64,000 nucleotides of DNA from Massilia endophytica (GCF_021165955.1 NZ_CP088952.1:5022001-5086000); one strand, 5' to 3'. Numbered from the stretch's first letter, positions 19,640-28,569 are shown. The notes: generated from the letters alone by a model not told the origin. Made by a program: numbers and translations.

Positions 19640-20470
19640 ATGACGCACAAGCCCGGCCACAGCAGCACCGACATCGAGCTGAGAATGCTGGTGGAGGCCA
19701 TCTACCTGAAGTACAGCTACGACTTCCGGGAGTACACGGCCGCCTCCCAGAAGCGCCGCGTGCTGCATGCGATGCGCGAGATGGGCTGCGAGACCATTTC
19801 GCAGCTGCAGTCGCGCGTGCTGCATGAACCGGCCGCCTTCGCCGAGCTGCTGCAGTTCATGACGATACCCGTCACCGAAATGTTCCGCGACCCGAGCTAC
19901 TACGCCGCGCTGCGCGAGCACGTGATGCCGGTGCTGAGCACCTACCCCTCGCTCAAGATATGGGTGGCCGGCTGTAGCACCGGGGAAGAGGTCTACTCCC
20001 TGGCCATCCTGCTCAAGGAGGAGGGCCTGCTGGAGCGCAGCATCATCTACGCTACGGACATCAATCCGCAATCGCTGGAGAAGGCGAAGAAGGGCGTTTT
20101 CCCGCTCGAGAACATGCGCGGCTACACGGAGAACTACCAGGCCAGCGGCGGCAGGCGCGCCTTCTCGGAGTACTACACCGCGGCCTACAACGCCGCGCGC
20201 TTCGACCGTTCCCTGTGCGAGAACGTGACCTTCGCCGACCACAGCCTGGCCACCGATGCAGTGTTCGCGGAGACCCAGTTCATCAGCTGCCGCAACGTGA
20301 TGATCTACTTCAAGAAGCAGCTGCAGGAGCGGGCCCTGGGCCTGTTCCACGACTCGCTGTGCCACCGCGGCTTCCTTGGCCTGGGCAGCAAGGAAAGCAT
20401 CGACTTTTCCGTCTACGGGCCGCGCTTCGAACCCGTGGTCAAGCGCGAGCGCCTGTTCAGGAAGCTGTGA
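19640..20470 (+). CDS. cheR: CheR-type protein-glutamate methyltransferase
   Basis: The protein has 276 aa, the normal CheR length. It has a helical N-terminal domain, then VWVAGCSTGEEVYSLAILL (SAM-binding), IIYATDINPQSLEKAKKGVF and FISCRNVMIYFKKQLQERAL, the CheR signature. It methylates Glu side chains of MCPs or of other helical signalling regions. It starts 12 bp after the hybrid kinase and its last base overlaps the first base of the cheB-like gene. An MCP with a C-terminal tether-like pentapeptide lies about 4 kb downstream, and the coiled coils of the kinases are alternative substrates. Confidence 0.93.
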   Translation: MTHKPGHSSTDIELRMLVEAIYLKYSYDFREYTAASQKRRVLHAMREMGCETISQLQSRVLHEPAAFAELLQFMTIPVTEMFRDPSYYAALREHVMPVLSTYPSLKIWVAGCSTGEEVYSLAILLKEEGLLERSIIYATDINPQSLEKAKKGVFPLENMRGYTENYQASGGRRAFSEYYTAAYNAARFDRSLCENVTFADHSLATDAVFAETQFISCRNVMIYFKKQLQERALGLFHDSLCHRGFLGLGSKESIDFSVYGPRFEPVVKRERLFRKL

Positions 20471-21072
20471 TGGATGCGCCCCTGGAAACGGCCCTGCAGG
20501 GCCGCCATATCGAGGCCGTGGTGATCGGCGCCTCGGCCGGGGGCGTGCATGCGCTGCTGGACCTGCTGCCCGCCCTGTCCGCCAGCTTCCCTTGCCCGCT
20601 GGTGTGCGTGCTGCACGTGATGAAGGGGCGCCAGAACCAGCTGGCCGAGGTCTTCCAGCAGCGCATGGAAATGACGGTGCGCGAAGCGGGCGACAAGGAT
20701 GCGCTGCTTCCCGGTAATCTCTACTTTGCACCGCCGGGCTACCATCTGCTGGTGGAAGAGGACTTCAGCTTCTCCCTGAGCTGCGACCCGCCACTGCATT
20801 TCGCCCGTCCCGCCATCGACGTGACCATGGAGTCGATGGCGGACGCCTATGGGGATGCCCTGCTCGGCATCCTGCTGACCGGCGCGAACATGGACGGTGC
20901 GGAAGGAATGGCGGCGATCGGCAGCGCCGGCGGACTGACGGTTGTCCAGGACCCGGCCGAAGCGCAGGTGGCGGTAATGCCGAAGGAGGCCATCCGCGCC
21001 CGCCAGCCCGGCCTGGTGCTGCCGCTGGCGCAGATCCGCGCCCTGCTGCTGATGCTGGAGAAGAGGCGATGA
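20470..21072 (+). CDS. cheB: Stand-alone CheB methylesterase domain
   Basis: The protein has 200 aa and covers only the catalytic half of CheB. VIGASAGGVHALLDLLPAL supplies the active-site Ser, VLHVMKGRQNQLAEVF the His region, and GILLTGANMDGAEGM the Asp. The usual N-terminal receiver domain is absent, so control must come from a partner such as the receivers of the flanking kinases. The ATG overlaps the cheR stop by 1 bp, and its end overlaps the next start as ATGA. It removes methyl groups from, or deamidates, receptor Glu/Gln residues. Confidence 0.92.
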   Translation: MDAPLETALQGRHIEAVVIGASAGGVHALLDLLPALSASFPCPLVCVLHVMKGRQNQLAEVFQQRMEMTVREAGDKDALLPGNLYFAPPGYHLLVEEDFSFSLSCDPPLHFARPAIDVTMESMADAYGDALLGILLTGANMDGAEGMAAIGSAGGLTVVQDPAEAQVAVMPKEAIRARQPGLVLPLAQIRALLLMLEKRR

Positions 21073-22244
21073 AGAAGGAAGCGACCAAACTGCTGATAGT
21101 GGACGATCTGGCGGAGAACCTGCGCGCCCTGGAGGCCATCATCCGCGCGGACGACCGCATCGTGCTCCAGGCGGGCAGCGGCGAGCAGGCCCTGGCCCTG
21201 CTGCTCGAGCACGACGTCGCCCTGGCCATCGTGGACGTGCAGATGCCGGGCATGGACGGCTTCGAGCTGGCGGAGCTGATGCGCGGCACGGACAAGACGC
21301 GCCACATCCCCATCGTCTTCGTCAGCGCGGCAGGCAAGGAGCTCAATTACGCCTTCAAGGGCTATGAAACGGGAGCGGTGGACTTCCTCTACAAGCCCCT
21401 GGAGCCGGACGCGGTGAAGAGCAAGGTGAACGTCTTCGTGGACCTGCATTGCCAGCGCCAGGAGATCCGCCGCCGCGCCGAGGAGCAGGAGGCGCTGGTG
21501 CGCCAGCTCAACGCGGCGCAGGACGAAATGCGGCGCGCCCTGCGCATGCGCGACGAGTTCATGTCCATGGTCGCCCACGAGCTGCGCACGCCGCTGAATA
21601 CCTTGTATCTTGAAACCCAGATGCGCAGGCTGCAGCTGGAGCGGAACAACATGGCCGCTTTCGGCCCCGAACAGCTGCAGCGCATGGTGGCGCGCGACGA
21701 CCGCCAGATCCAGGCCATGATAAGGCTCATCGACGACATGCTGGACGTATCGCGCATCCGCAGCGGCATCCTCTCCATCCGTCCCGGCTGGACGGAGCTG
21801 GGCGGGCTGCTGCGCCGCCTGGTGGGCGACCTCGCGCGCCAGGCCAGCGACGCGGGCTGCTCCATCACCCTGCACGCGCCGCAGCCGGTCAGCGGCTGGT
21901 GGGACGAATTCCGCATCGAGCAGATCGTTATCAACCTGCTCACCAACGCGCTGCGCTACGGCGGCGGAAAACCGGTGGACGTGCACCTGAATGGCGACGG
22001 CAAGCAGGCGACTATTGAAGTCGTGGACCGGGGCCGCGGCGTGCCCGCGCATCTTCAGCCGCGCATCTTCGATCCCTACGAGCGGGGCGACGGCAACGCG
22101 GCGCCCGCCGGGCTGGGCCTTGGGCTCTACATCTCGCGCCAGCTGGCCGAGGCGCATGGCGGCTCGCTGAGCCTGCGCAGCAAGGAAGGCGAGGGTTCCG
22201 TCTTCGTCCTCACCCTGCCCTGCGGCGAGGCGCCGGAGCTGTAA
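21069..22244 (+). CDS. Soluble REC-HisKA-HATPase histidine kinase
   Basis: The protein has 391 aa and no membrane segment. An N-terminal receiver (LLIVDDLAENLRAL, with the phospho-Asp in AIVDVQMPGMDG) is followed by a short coiled coil. HisKA follows (MVAHELRTPLN, His near residue 170), then HATPase (NLLTNALRYGGG, GLGLGLYISRQL). It overlaps the cheB-like gene by 4 bp and the subtilisin gene by 1 bp. The architecture suggests a relay acceptor from the large hybrid kinase that itself phosphorylates a downstream target. Confidence 0.92.
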   Translation: MKKEATKLLIVDDLAENLRALEAIIRADDRIVLQAGSGEQALALLLEHDVALAIVDVQMPGMDGFELAELMRGTDKTRHIPIVFVSAAGKELNYAFKGYETGAVDFLYKPLEPDAVKSKVNVFVDLHCQRQEIRRRAEEQEALVRQLNAAQDEMRRALRMRDEFMSMVAHELRTPLNTLYLETQMRRLQLERNNMAAFGPEQLQRMVARDDRQIQAMIRLIDDMLDVSRIRSGILSIRPGWTELGGLLRRLVGDLARQASDAGCSITLHAPQPVSGWWDEFRIEQIVINLLTNALRYGGGKPVDVHLNGDGKQATIEVVDRGRGVPAHLQPRIFDPYERGDGNAAPAGLGLGLYISRQLAEAHGGSLSLRSKEGEGSVFVLTLPCGEAPEL

Positions 22245-24229
22245 TGGCTTCGCGCCCGAAACTCGCGCGGCCGGGCGACGCGATCCGCGCCGCGGACCTG
22301 GCAGGCGCCGTGGACCGCCTGGTGGCCCTGGCCGGAGAGTTCTGCGACAGCGTGGGCGAGAACGCCACCTTCACCGAACAGCGCCAGATCCTGCGCCGCA
22401 CCCACAGCCTGCTCAACCTCTCCGTATGGCTGGACGGCGGCCTTGACGTCCCGCTTGCGCCCGGCCAACTGCACGTCACGGCGGCGCAGGTAAGCGACGC
22501 CCTCGATTACACGGCAGCTGCCCTGCGCCGCACGCCCGCCCTGCAGGAACGCCTGGCCCTGGTGGACCTCCTGCTCGACTTCTTCCAGTCCGTGCTGGGC
22601 GGCGCGGGCGATGCCATCCTTGCTTCCGCCCAGCGGCTGAAGGCAGGCGCGGACGCACCGCCAACGCCCGCCTACCGCTTGGCGGATTTCCGCGCCCGCT
22701 CCTGGGAAGCGGCCCAGTATGTGCTGTTGCCTGTGCGCGGCCTGCGCTCGCCGGAGCTGGCCGCCCTGCAGCACGCGGTGCAACCCGTGCCGCCTTCCGC
22801 CGCCACCTCGGCGCCTGCATCGGCCAGCGTGATCGCCAAGGTGGCCGCATTGCCGCCCACCGCTTCCGCCGCGGTGGCGACGCCGCAGATCCTGCATTCC
22901 ACGCGCGAGGACGGCCCCAAGCTGGCCGCGCTCACAGGCGCGGAAGTGCTGGCGCTGAAAGCCAGCGCACCCGGCGTGCGCGCCCTGCCGGTGGTGATGT
23001 ACGAACTGGCCCGCCGTCCCCTGCTGCAGCTCGACCCTGAGCTGAAGGCGGCGCAGATAGAGCCTGCGCTGGCCCTGACCCTGCAGATCGTGCGCGAGGG
23101 CGGCACGGAGCCGGTGGCGGGCGCACGCGTGATCGCCTTCACGTCCTTCGAGCAGCGCGCGGGAGCCGAGGCGCTGAGCGATGCAGGCGGCATGGTGAAG
23201 CTGGACCTTCCTGCGTCCGTCAGCGTCGAGGTCCTGGTAATCTACGGCCCGCATGGCTACTGGGGCCTGCACCGCAGCCAGCTCAAGCTGGCGAAGGGCG
23301 ATGTACTGGCGCTCAAGCCCGTCGATCTGGCGCAGGAGGACTATGCGGCCGAACTCTATGGCGGCTACGAAGCCGGCGCGGGCAAGGGCGTGACGGTCGG
23401 CGTCATCGACACGGGCGTGGATGGCAGCCATCCCGACCTCGCCGTGGCGGGCGGCGCGGCCTTCGTGGTGGCGGAGGAAGATGCGGGCAGTTCCGGGCCC
23501 GCGGCGGTGGATGGCGACCATGGCAGCCATGTGGCGGGCATCATCGCCAGCCGGGGCAAGGCGCCCACCGGCAAGCGCGGCGTGGCGCCCGGGGTGAAGC
23601 TCATGAGCTACCGTGTCTTCCCCAACGCCGGTGGAGGCGCCAGCAACTACGACATCATCCGCGCCATCGACCGCGGCGTGAGCGACGGCTGCGACCTGCT
23701 GAACCTGAGCCTGGGCGGCGGCGAGCGTGACGAAGCGGTGCGCGAAGCCATTCGCGACGCTTTCGAGCGCGGCACCCTGTGCTTCGCGGCGGCGGGCAAC
23801 GACCGGCGCGGCCCCGTCAACTTCCCCGCCCGCTGGCCGGACGCGGTGGCCGTGTCGGCCCTCGGGCGGCGCGGCAGCTTCCCGGACGATTCTTCCGAAG
23901 CGCTCGACGTGCAGGCGCCCTATGCGCCGCTGGACGAGCAGGTTTTCGTGGCGGGCTTTTCGAACATCGGCCCCGAGGTGGACCTCGCCGGACCCGGCGT
24001 GGGCATTGTCTCGACCGTGCCGGGCAGCGGCTACGGCGTGATGAGCGGCACGTCCATGGCCTGTCCCGCTGCCGTGGGTGCGGCGGCAGCGCTGCTGGCG
24101 CGCCACCCCGAGGTACTGGACATGCCGCGCGGCGAGGAAAGGGCCCTGGCCATGCTCAAACTGGTCAATGGCGCCGCCGCTACCCTCGGGCTGGACCGCG
24201 AATACGAAGGACTGGGCCTGCTGCGCTAA
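22244..24229 (+). CDS. Subtilisin-like S8 serine protease without signal peptide
   Basis: The protein has 661 aa. The catalytic triad is clear: Asp389 in GVIDTGVDGSHPD, His426 in GDHGSHVAGI and Ser604 in MSGTSMACPAAVGAA. The 370 residues before the catalytic domain are unlike a normal I9 propeptide. They hold a helical region (about 15-150), a Pro/Ala-rich stretch (about 185-225) and a beta-rich segment (VTLQIV-type, about 275-345). No signal peptide is visible, so the protein may stay in the cytoplasm or use a signal-independent route. The start overlaps the kinase stop by 1 bp, tying proteolysis to the signalling operon. Substrate unknown. Confidence 0.9.
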   Translation: MASRPKLARPGDAIRAADLAGAVDRLVALAGEFCDSVGENATFTEQRQILRRTHSLLNLSVWLDGGLDVPLAPGQLHVTAAQVSDALDYTAAALRRTPALQERLALVDLLLDFFQSVLGGAGDAILASAQRLKAGADAPPTPAYRLADFRARSWEAAQYVLLPVRGLRSPELAALQHAVQPVPPSAATSAPASASVIAKVAALPPTASAAVATPQILHSTREDGPKLAALTGAEVLALKASAPGVRALPVVMYELARRPLLQLDPELKAAQIEPALALTLQIVREGGTEPVAGARVIAFTSFEQRAGAEALSDAGGMVKLDLPASVSVEVLVIYGPHGYWGLHRSQLKLAKGDVLALKPVDLAQEDYAAELYGGYEAGAGKGVTVGVIDTGVDGSHPDLAVAGGAAFVVAEEDAGSSGPAAVDGDHGSHVAGIIASRGKAPTGKRGVAPGVKLMSYRVFPNAGGGASNYDIIRAIDRGVSDGCDLLNLSLGGGERDEAVREAIRDAFERGTLCFAAAGNDRRGPVNFPARWPDAVAVSALGRRGSFPDDSSEALDVQAPYAPLDEQVFVAGFSNIGPEVDLAGPGVGIVSTVPGSGYGVMSGTSMACPAAVGAAAALLARHPEVLDMPRGEERALAMLKLVNGAAATLGLDREYEGLGLLR

Positions 24230-24261
24230 CGCTGGCCGCTTCTGTGGACTACACTGTCAGC

Positions 24262-24495
24262 ATGCGCCTCATTCTCCGCCAGACCCGCCAGTCCACACTC
24301 TCCGCCGACGAGGCCGAGGGCATCGTGCGCAGCTGCGCCGACGTCCAGGTGGTGTCGCGCGACGGCAGGACCATGCTGGTGGATGCCGGCCCCTGCGGCA
24401 TGGAGTCGCTGCGCGAACGCCTCAGCGGCTGGCTGGTGAGCGAAGCCGGGCCGCCCAAGCCAGTGCCGGACGCCTGCGTGCACGTGAAGCGCTGA
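24262..24495 (+). CDS. Small 77-aa protein downstream of the S8 protease
   Basis: The ATG at 24262 lies 32 bp after the protease stop, and the end abuts the convergent MCP stop. The pattern is a short strand (MRLILRQ), a helix, two strands (VQVVSR, TMLVDAG) and a helix (MESLRERLSGWLVS). This could fit a small alpha/beta fold such as a stand-alone subtilisin propeptide/inhibitor, but no family was recognised. Position next to a protease that lacks an obvious propeptide is the only functional hint. Confidence 0.6.
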   Translation: MRLILRQTRQSTLSADEAEGIVRSCADVQVVSRDGRTMLVDAGPCGMESLRERLSGWLVSEAGPPKPVPDACVHVKR

Positions 24496-26148
24496 TCAGA
24501 ACTGCTCCCACTCGTCCGCCGCTTCCGCCTTGCGCACGGCGACCTGGCGGCTGGGCGAAGGCGCGCGTGCCGCAACGCGAACCGGTGCAGCAAGCGATGC
24601 CGAGGCGCCCGTCTTGAAGAAGCCCACCACGCTGGCAAGGTTGGCCGCCTGTTCCTGCATGCTCTGCGAAGCCGCTGCCGCCTGCTCCACCAGCGCCGCG
24701 TTCTGCTGGGTCACCGCGTCCATCTGGCCGATGGCGAGGTTGATCTGTTCGATGCCCGAGGTCTGCTCGTGCGTGGCGGCGGTGATCTCGCCCATGATGT
24801 CCGTCACGCGCTGGATGCTGTCCACGATGTCGCCCATGGTCCGTCCGGCATCGTCCACCAGGCGCGAACCTTGGTCCACGTTGGCCACGGACGCCGTGAT
24901 CAGCTCCTTGATCTCCTTCGCCGCTGCGGCGGAGCGCTGGGCCAGGTTGCGCACCTCGCTTGCCACCACCGCAAAGCCGCGCCCCTGTTCGCCCGCGCGC
25001 GCCGCTTCCACGGCGGCATTCAGCGCCAGGATGTTGGTCTGGAAGGCGATGCCGTCGATGACGGAGATAATGTCCACGATCTTGCGCGAGGACTCGTTGA
25101 TGGTGCCCATCGTATCCACCACCTGCGACACGATGGAGCCGCCGCGCACCGCCACTTCGGACGCGCTGCGCGCCAGCTGGTTCGCCTGGCGGGCATTGTC
25201 CGCGTTCTGCTTCACGGTCGCCGTCAGCTCCTCCATCGAGGACGCGGTTTCCTCCAGCGAGCTGGCCTGCTCCTCGGTGCGCGAGGAAAGGTCCATATTC
25301 CCGGACGCGATTTCCGCCGAGGCGGTGCTGATGGTGTCCGTGCCCATGCGCACCTGGCTCACCACATTGAGCAGGGCGTCGTTCATGGATTTCAGGGCGG
25401 AGAGCAGGCGGCCCGTTTCATCCTGCCGATTCACTTCGATTTGCGAGGAGAGGTCGCCTGCGGCCACGGTCTCCGCCACCCCCACTGCCTCCTCGATGGG
25501 GCGCGTGATCGAGCGCGTGACGAGATAGGCCACGGCCGCGCCCACCGCCAGGGCCAGCAGGCCGAGAATGATCATGGTGGTCTGCGAGCTGTCGTACACC
25601 GCCGTGGCGTTCTCCGCCGCCTTGCGCGCTTCCGCGCCTTCCAGGTCGATCAGCGCGTCCAGCGCCTTCAGCACGGCGGCCAGGCTGGGACCCGTTTCGC
25701 GCATGAGGTATTCGGCGGCATCCTGCACCTCGCCTTCCTTGCGCAGCTGGATCAGGCGGTTGTTCTTCTCGGCGCCGGACTTGAGGGCCTCGTCCACGGC
25801 CGCCATCAGGGCTCGTTCGCGGTCGGTGCTGAGGCGCTTGCGCAGCTGTTCGCTCGCCGCCGCATACCGCTTGCGGGCCTCGGCGATCTTCTGCACTTCC
25901 GCGTCCACCGCCGCGCTGCTGGGCGTCACCAGCATGGTGGTGAGCGACAGGGCGATATTGCGCACCTGGTCCACCATCTGGTTGGCGGCCTCCATCTTCA
26001 CGTTCTTGTCCTGTACGATGTCCTGCGTGTGGGCGCCGATGCGCGACATCGAAGTGAGCCCGAGTACAAGCACTGCGATAAGCAGGCCGAGGGTGGCTGC
26101 AAATCCGGCGCCAAGCCGGGCGCCGATGCGGAGGTTGGCAAGCGTCAT
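24496..26148 (-). CDS. Methyl-accepting chemotaxis protein with C-terminal WEQF tether
   Basis: The protein has 550 aa. TM1 is at residues about 10-32, followed by a four-helix periplasmic sensor to about 185. TM2 comes next (MIILGLLALAVGAAVAYLV), then HAMP and a long cytoplasmic coiled coil. The hairpin tip region reads IDGIAFQTNILALNAAVEAARAGEQGRGFAVVA. The last residues, DEWEQF, resemble the xWxxF pentapeptide that tethers CheR/CheB to receptors, in line with cheR and cheB nearby. The start at 26148 gives a short basic N-terminus before TM1. Longer starts add a tail without sense. Confidence 0.95.
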   Translation of the reverse strand: MTLANLRIGARLGAGFAATLGLLIAVLVLGLTSMSRIGAHTQDIVQDKNVKMEAANQMVDQVRNIALSLTTMLVTPSSAAVDAEVQKIAEARKRYAAASEQLRKRLSTDRERALMAAVDEALKSGAEKNNRLIQLRKEGEVQDAAEYLMRETGPSLAAVLKALDALIDLEGAEARKAAENATAVYDSSQTTMIILGLLALAVGAAVAYLVTRSITRPIEEAVGVAETVAAGDLSSQIEVNRQDETGRLLSALKSMNDALLNVVSQVRMGTDTISTASAEIASGNMDLSSRTEEQASSLEETASSMEELTATVKQNADNARQANQLARSASEVAVRGGSIVSQVVDTMGTINESSRKIVDIISVIDGIAFQTNILALNAAVEAARAGEQGRGFAVVASEVRNLAQRSAAAAKEIKELITASVANVDQGSRLVDDAGRTMGDIVDSIQRVTDIMGEITAATHEQTSGIEQINLAIGQMDAVTQQNAALVEQAAAASQSMQEQAANLASVVGFFKTGASASLAAPVRVAARAPSPSRQVAVRKAEAADEWEQF

Positions 26149-26322
26149 GTCGTCCCCAAAGGTATGCTCTGTGAGGCTATTGTCCCGAAACCCGCAGCCG
26201 ATAGAAAGCACCGCCCCAATCTGCCCGCAAAGTGTCGCGGGAGAGCAACATCAGGCCTTCACTGCTGGGCTGCGCCGCCGCCGCGCGGCTGGTCGTACAA
26301 TGGCGAAAAACGGGGGGCAGAC

Positions 26323-26793
26323 GTGCAACGCGATATGCCGGACACAGGGGAACGCAGGGAATGGCTGCTGAAGCGGAACTGTTCGCTCACGCCGCGCCAG
26401 ACCATTGCCGCCTGGTCGATCCTGATGGGGCTCTCGGCCGGCACAGGTATCTTCTTCGCCCTGCATGGCGCGTGGCTTGTACTGGCTTATTCCGCGCTCG
26501 AAATGGCGGCCGTCAGCGTGGCCTTCCTAGTCTACTGCCGCCATGCCGCCGACCACGAACATATCGTGCTGGAGGACGGCTCCCTGCTGATCGAGAAGGC
26601 CGTGGGCGGCAAGGTGCTCGCCACGCGGCTCGACCTGTACTGGATGCGCATCGAAGCGCCGGGCGAACTGATCACCCTTGAGGCGCGCGGGGTGAAAGTG
26701 GACGTGGGCGGCTACCTGCCGGAAGCGAGCCGCCGCCGCTTCGCCCGCCAGCTGCGCGAGGAGGTCAGCGCACGCGGCATGCCGCCCCGCTGA
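26323..26793 (+). CDS. DUF2244 family membrane protein
   Basis: The protein has about 156 aa. After a short N-terminus it shows REWLLKRNCSLTPRQ, the opening of DUF2244 proteins, two membrane segments (about 28-70), and a cytoplasmic or periplasmic beta-rich domain ending in RRRFARQLREEV. These proteins often accompany cytochrome oxidase genes, but none are near here. The GTG at 26323 was preferred because a G-rich stretch sits 5 bp upstream. The ATG at 26335 is equally possible. Its stop abuts the convergent hydrolase stop. Confidence 0.82.
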   Translation: MQRDMPDTGERREWLLKRNCSLTPRQTIAAWSILMGLSAGTGIFFALHGAWLVLAYSALEMAAVSVAFLVYCRHAADHEHIVLEDGSLLIEKAVGGKVLATRLDLYWMRIEAPGELITLEARGVKVDVGGYLPEASRRRFARQLREEVSARGMPPR

Positions 26794-27729
26794 TCAGGGC
26801 ATGAAGGCAATCTCCGGGTAGTCCGCCATTACGGCGGCCAGTTCGGCCTTGGCGGACGCCGCATCGTCCTTCAGGTAGGGCAGGAAGAAGGCCTTGACCA
26901 GCGCCGCCGTCATGGCGATGCCGCGCTGGCCGTCGATGCTGCCGTAAGGGCGGTTCTTGTTGAGCTCCGGGTGGATTGCCCCGTCCTCGAAATTCGCGTG
27001 CAGCATGCCGCGCACGCGCAGGCGGCAGGGCGCGGCAGACTTCGAACTCACGTCTTTCCATATCCCTTCGCGCCGGTGTTCCGACTTGCTGTGGGACCAG
27101 CGCTCCATCCATCCTCCGCCAGCGGGCGGCTCCGTGACCAGGTAGCCCAGGGGCTGGCGCGGCCTCGCGTCCAGCGTGTTGTCCGAATAGTCGCCGTCCA
27201 GGTTCATCGCCGCGACGATGCTGCTGTCGTAGTCCGCCGCCAGTGCGGAAGCGGCGCCGCCCAGCGAATGGCCGAACGCGGCGTAGCCTTTGACGTTGAT
27301 GCGTCCGCCCAGGGGGCTGTTCCTGTCGCGCGCCAGCGCCTGCATGCGGCGCGCCATGGCCAGAATGTCCTGCGTCATCGTCAGGTACTCGCTCTGGTTA
27401 TGGTTGCGGGCGGGCTTGGCCGCGCGCACCGCCGCAACGACGAAGCCCTGGGCGGCCAGCATTTCCAGCAGCACGGAGTAGTCCCCCGCGAGCTTGCTCA
27501 TTCCGGGCGCGAAGACGAGGAAGGGATAGCGGCGCGCCGCCTCGTGCACGCCGCCATCGCGGGCAGGGTAGTACACGACTGCGGTGTGGCGCCGCATGTT
27601 CTCCATCCATTCGGTGCGGAGCTGACCAACGGCGTAGCCGCTGCCAGCGGCTTTCGCTTCCGGGGCAATGCGGTATGCCCCAACGGCCAGCGCTGCTGCA
27701 AAGGCAAGTACGGTGCGTCGTTCCATCAT
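26794..27729 (-). CDS. Exported alpha/beta hydrolase (chlorophyllase/PAF-acetylhydrolase-like)
   Basis: The protein has 311 aa. A signal peptide is visible: MMERRTVLAFAAALAVGAY, with an RR that makes Tat possible but not certain. The nucleophile elbow is AFGHSLGGAAS. An Asp follows in NLDGDYSDN and a possible His in GMLHANFED. The front strand FLVFAPGMSKLAGDYSVLLEML is typical of the PET-hydrolase/PAF-AH-like group. It is a likely periplasmic esterase or lipase with unknown substrate. Confidence 0.82.
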   Translation of the reverse strand: MMERRTVLAFAAALAVGAYRIAPEAKAAGSGYAVGQLRTEWMENMRRHTAVVYYPARDGGVHEAARRYPFLVFAPGMSKLAGDYSVLLEMLAAQGFVVAAVRAAKPARNHNQSEYLTMTQDILAMARRMQALARDRNSPLGGRINVKGYAAFGHSLGGAASALAADYDSSIVAAMNLDGDYSDNTLDARPRQPLGYLVTEPPAGGGWMERWSHSKSEHRREGIWKDVSSKSAAPCRLRVRGMLHANFEDGAIHPELNKNRPYGSIDGQRGIAMTAALVKAFFLPYLKDDAASAKAELAAVMADYPEIAFMP

Positions 27730-27819
27730 GTTCTCCCATCGTTATGGACGAGCATACCCAGGAGCCCGACTGCGGGTCTCGGCGGTGCGACAGAATGCAG
27801 GATGGCGGGGCTGGCCCGC

Positions 27820-27854
27820 AAAAAAACCTGCCGGCGGCCGGAGCCGGGGCAGGT
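27820..27854 (-). terminator. Rho-independent terminator after the ompW-like gene
   Basis: Read on the minus strand, ACCTGCC pairs with GGCAGGT around a GC-rich loop and is followed by seven T residues. It begins about 29 bp after the stop of the ompW-like gene. Confidence 0.85.
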
Positions 27855-27882
27855 AAAGGCTGGAGAAAACTTGTATGGATGA

Positions 27883-28497
27883 TCAGAAGCGGTAGCCCAC
27901 GCCGACGCCGACAAGGACGGGGTCGACCTTCGCCCTGCTGACCCGCGCACCGCCAAGCAGCACGTCGCTACGCAGGCCGATCTTCTTCACATCCACATTG
28001 AGCGACCAGTTCTGGCCAAGCTTCACATCGAAGCCTGCCTGCGCCGCGAAGCCGAAGCTGTCATGCTCCAGGCTGCCCTGGCCGCCCAGGAAGCGGTTGG
28101 CCGAGAAGGTGGTCCAGTTCACACCCGCGCCGATGTAGGGGCTGAAGGCGGATTGCGGCGAGAAGTGGTACTGGGCCAGCAGGGTGGGCGGCAGGTGCTT
28201 GAAGGTGCCCACTGCCTTGCCGTCCAGGAGCACATCATGTTTCTGCGGGTAGGTGAGCACCAGTTCCGCCGCGAACTGCGGCGTCACGAAGTAGCTGATA
28301 TCCACCTCGGGAATGGTCTTGTTGCTCACGCCGATGCGGTTGGCCGCGCCGGCGCCGCCCACGGGGTCAGACTTGTCCGCCGGGTCGATATGCACGGCGC
28401 GCACGCGCACCTGCCAGGGCGTAGTTTCGGCCGAGGCGTGCGTGCCGGCCATGGCGGCGGCAAGGGCGATTGCTGCGAGTACTGCGTGTTTCATCAT
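27883..28497 (-). CDS. ompW: OmpW family outer membrane beta-barrel protein
   Basis: The protein has 204 aa. A cleavable signal peptide ends near THASA. The mature part alternates hydrophobic residues as in an 8-strand barrel. Family marks are PWQVRVRAVHIDP, PEVDISYFVTPQFAAELVLTYPQKHDV, PPTLLAQYHFSP and SPYIGAGVNWTTF, and it ends on an aromatic residue (GVGYRF), as barrel assembly requires. OmpW channels small hydrophobic compounds. Two FNR-like sites lie upstream, which fits the known oxygen control of ompW in enterobacteria. Confidence 0.92.
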   Translation of the reverse strand: MMKHAVLAAIALAAAMAGTHASAETTPWQVRVRAVHIDPADKSDPVGGAGAANRIGVSNKTIPEVDISYFVTPQFAAELVLTYPQKHDVLLDGKAVGTFKHLPPTLLAQYHFSPQSAFSPYIGAGVNWTTFSANRFLGGQGSLEHDSFGFAAQAGFDVKLGQNWSLNVDVKKIGLRSDVLLGGARVSRAKVDPVLVGVGVGYRF

Positions 28498-28533
28498 TTC
28501 CTCTCTTTTTCATCAATTGGCAAGCGCAGTCTA

Positions 28534-28547
28534 TTGATCTGTCTCAA
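28534..28547. promoter_or_regulatory. FNR/Anr-like box 1
   Basis: TTGAT-CTGT-CTCAA matches the FNR consensus TTGAT-N4-ATCAA at 9 of 10 positions. It lies in the divergent region between ompW and the iorA-like gene. Confidence 0.45.
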
Positions 28548-28555
28548 CAAAAACT

Positions 28556-28569
28556 TTGATCCAAGTCAA
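28556..28569. promoter_or_regulatory. FNR/Anr-like box 2
   Basis: TTGAT-CCAA-GTCAA matches the FNR consensus at 9 of 10 positions. Its centre is 22 bp (two helical turns) from box 1. If centred at -41.5 of an ompW transcript, that transcript would start near 28521. A TAAGAT hexamer at 28607-28612 could be the -10 of the rightward operon. Confidence 0.45.
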
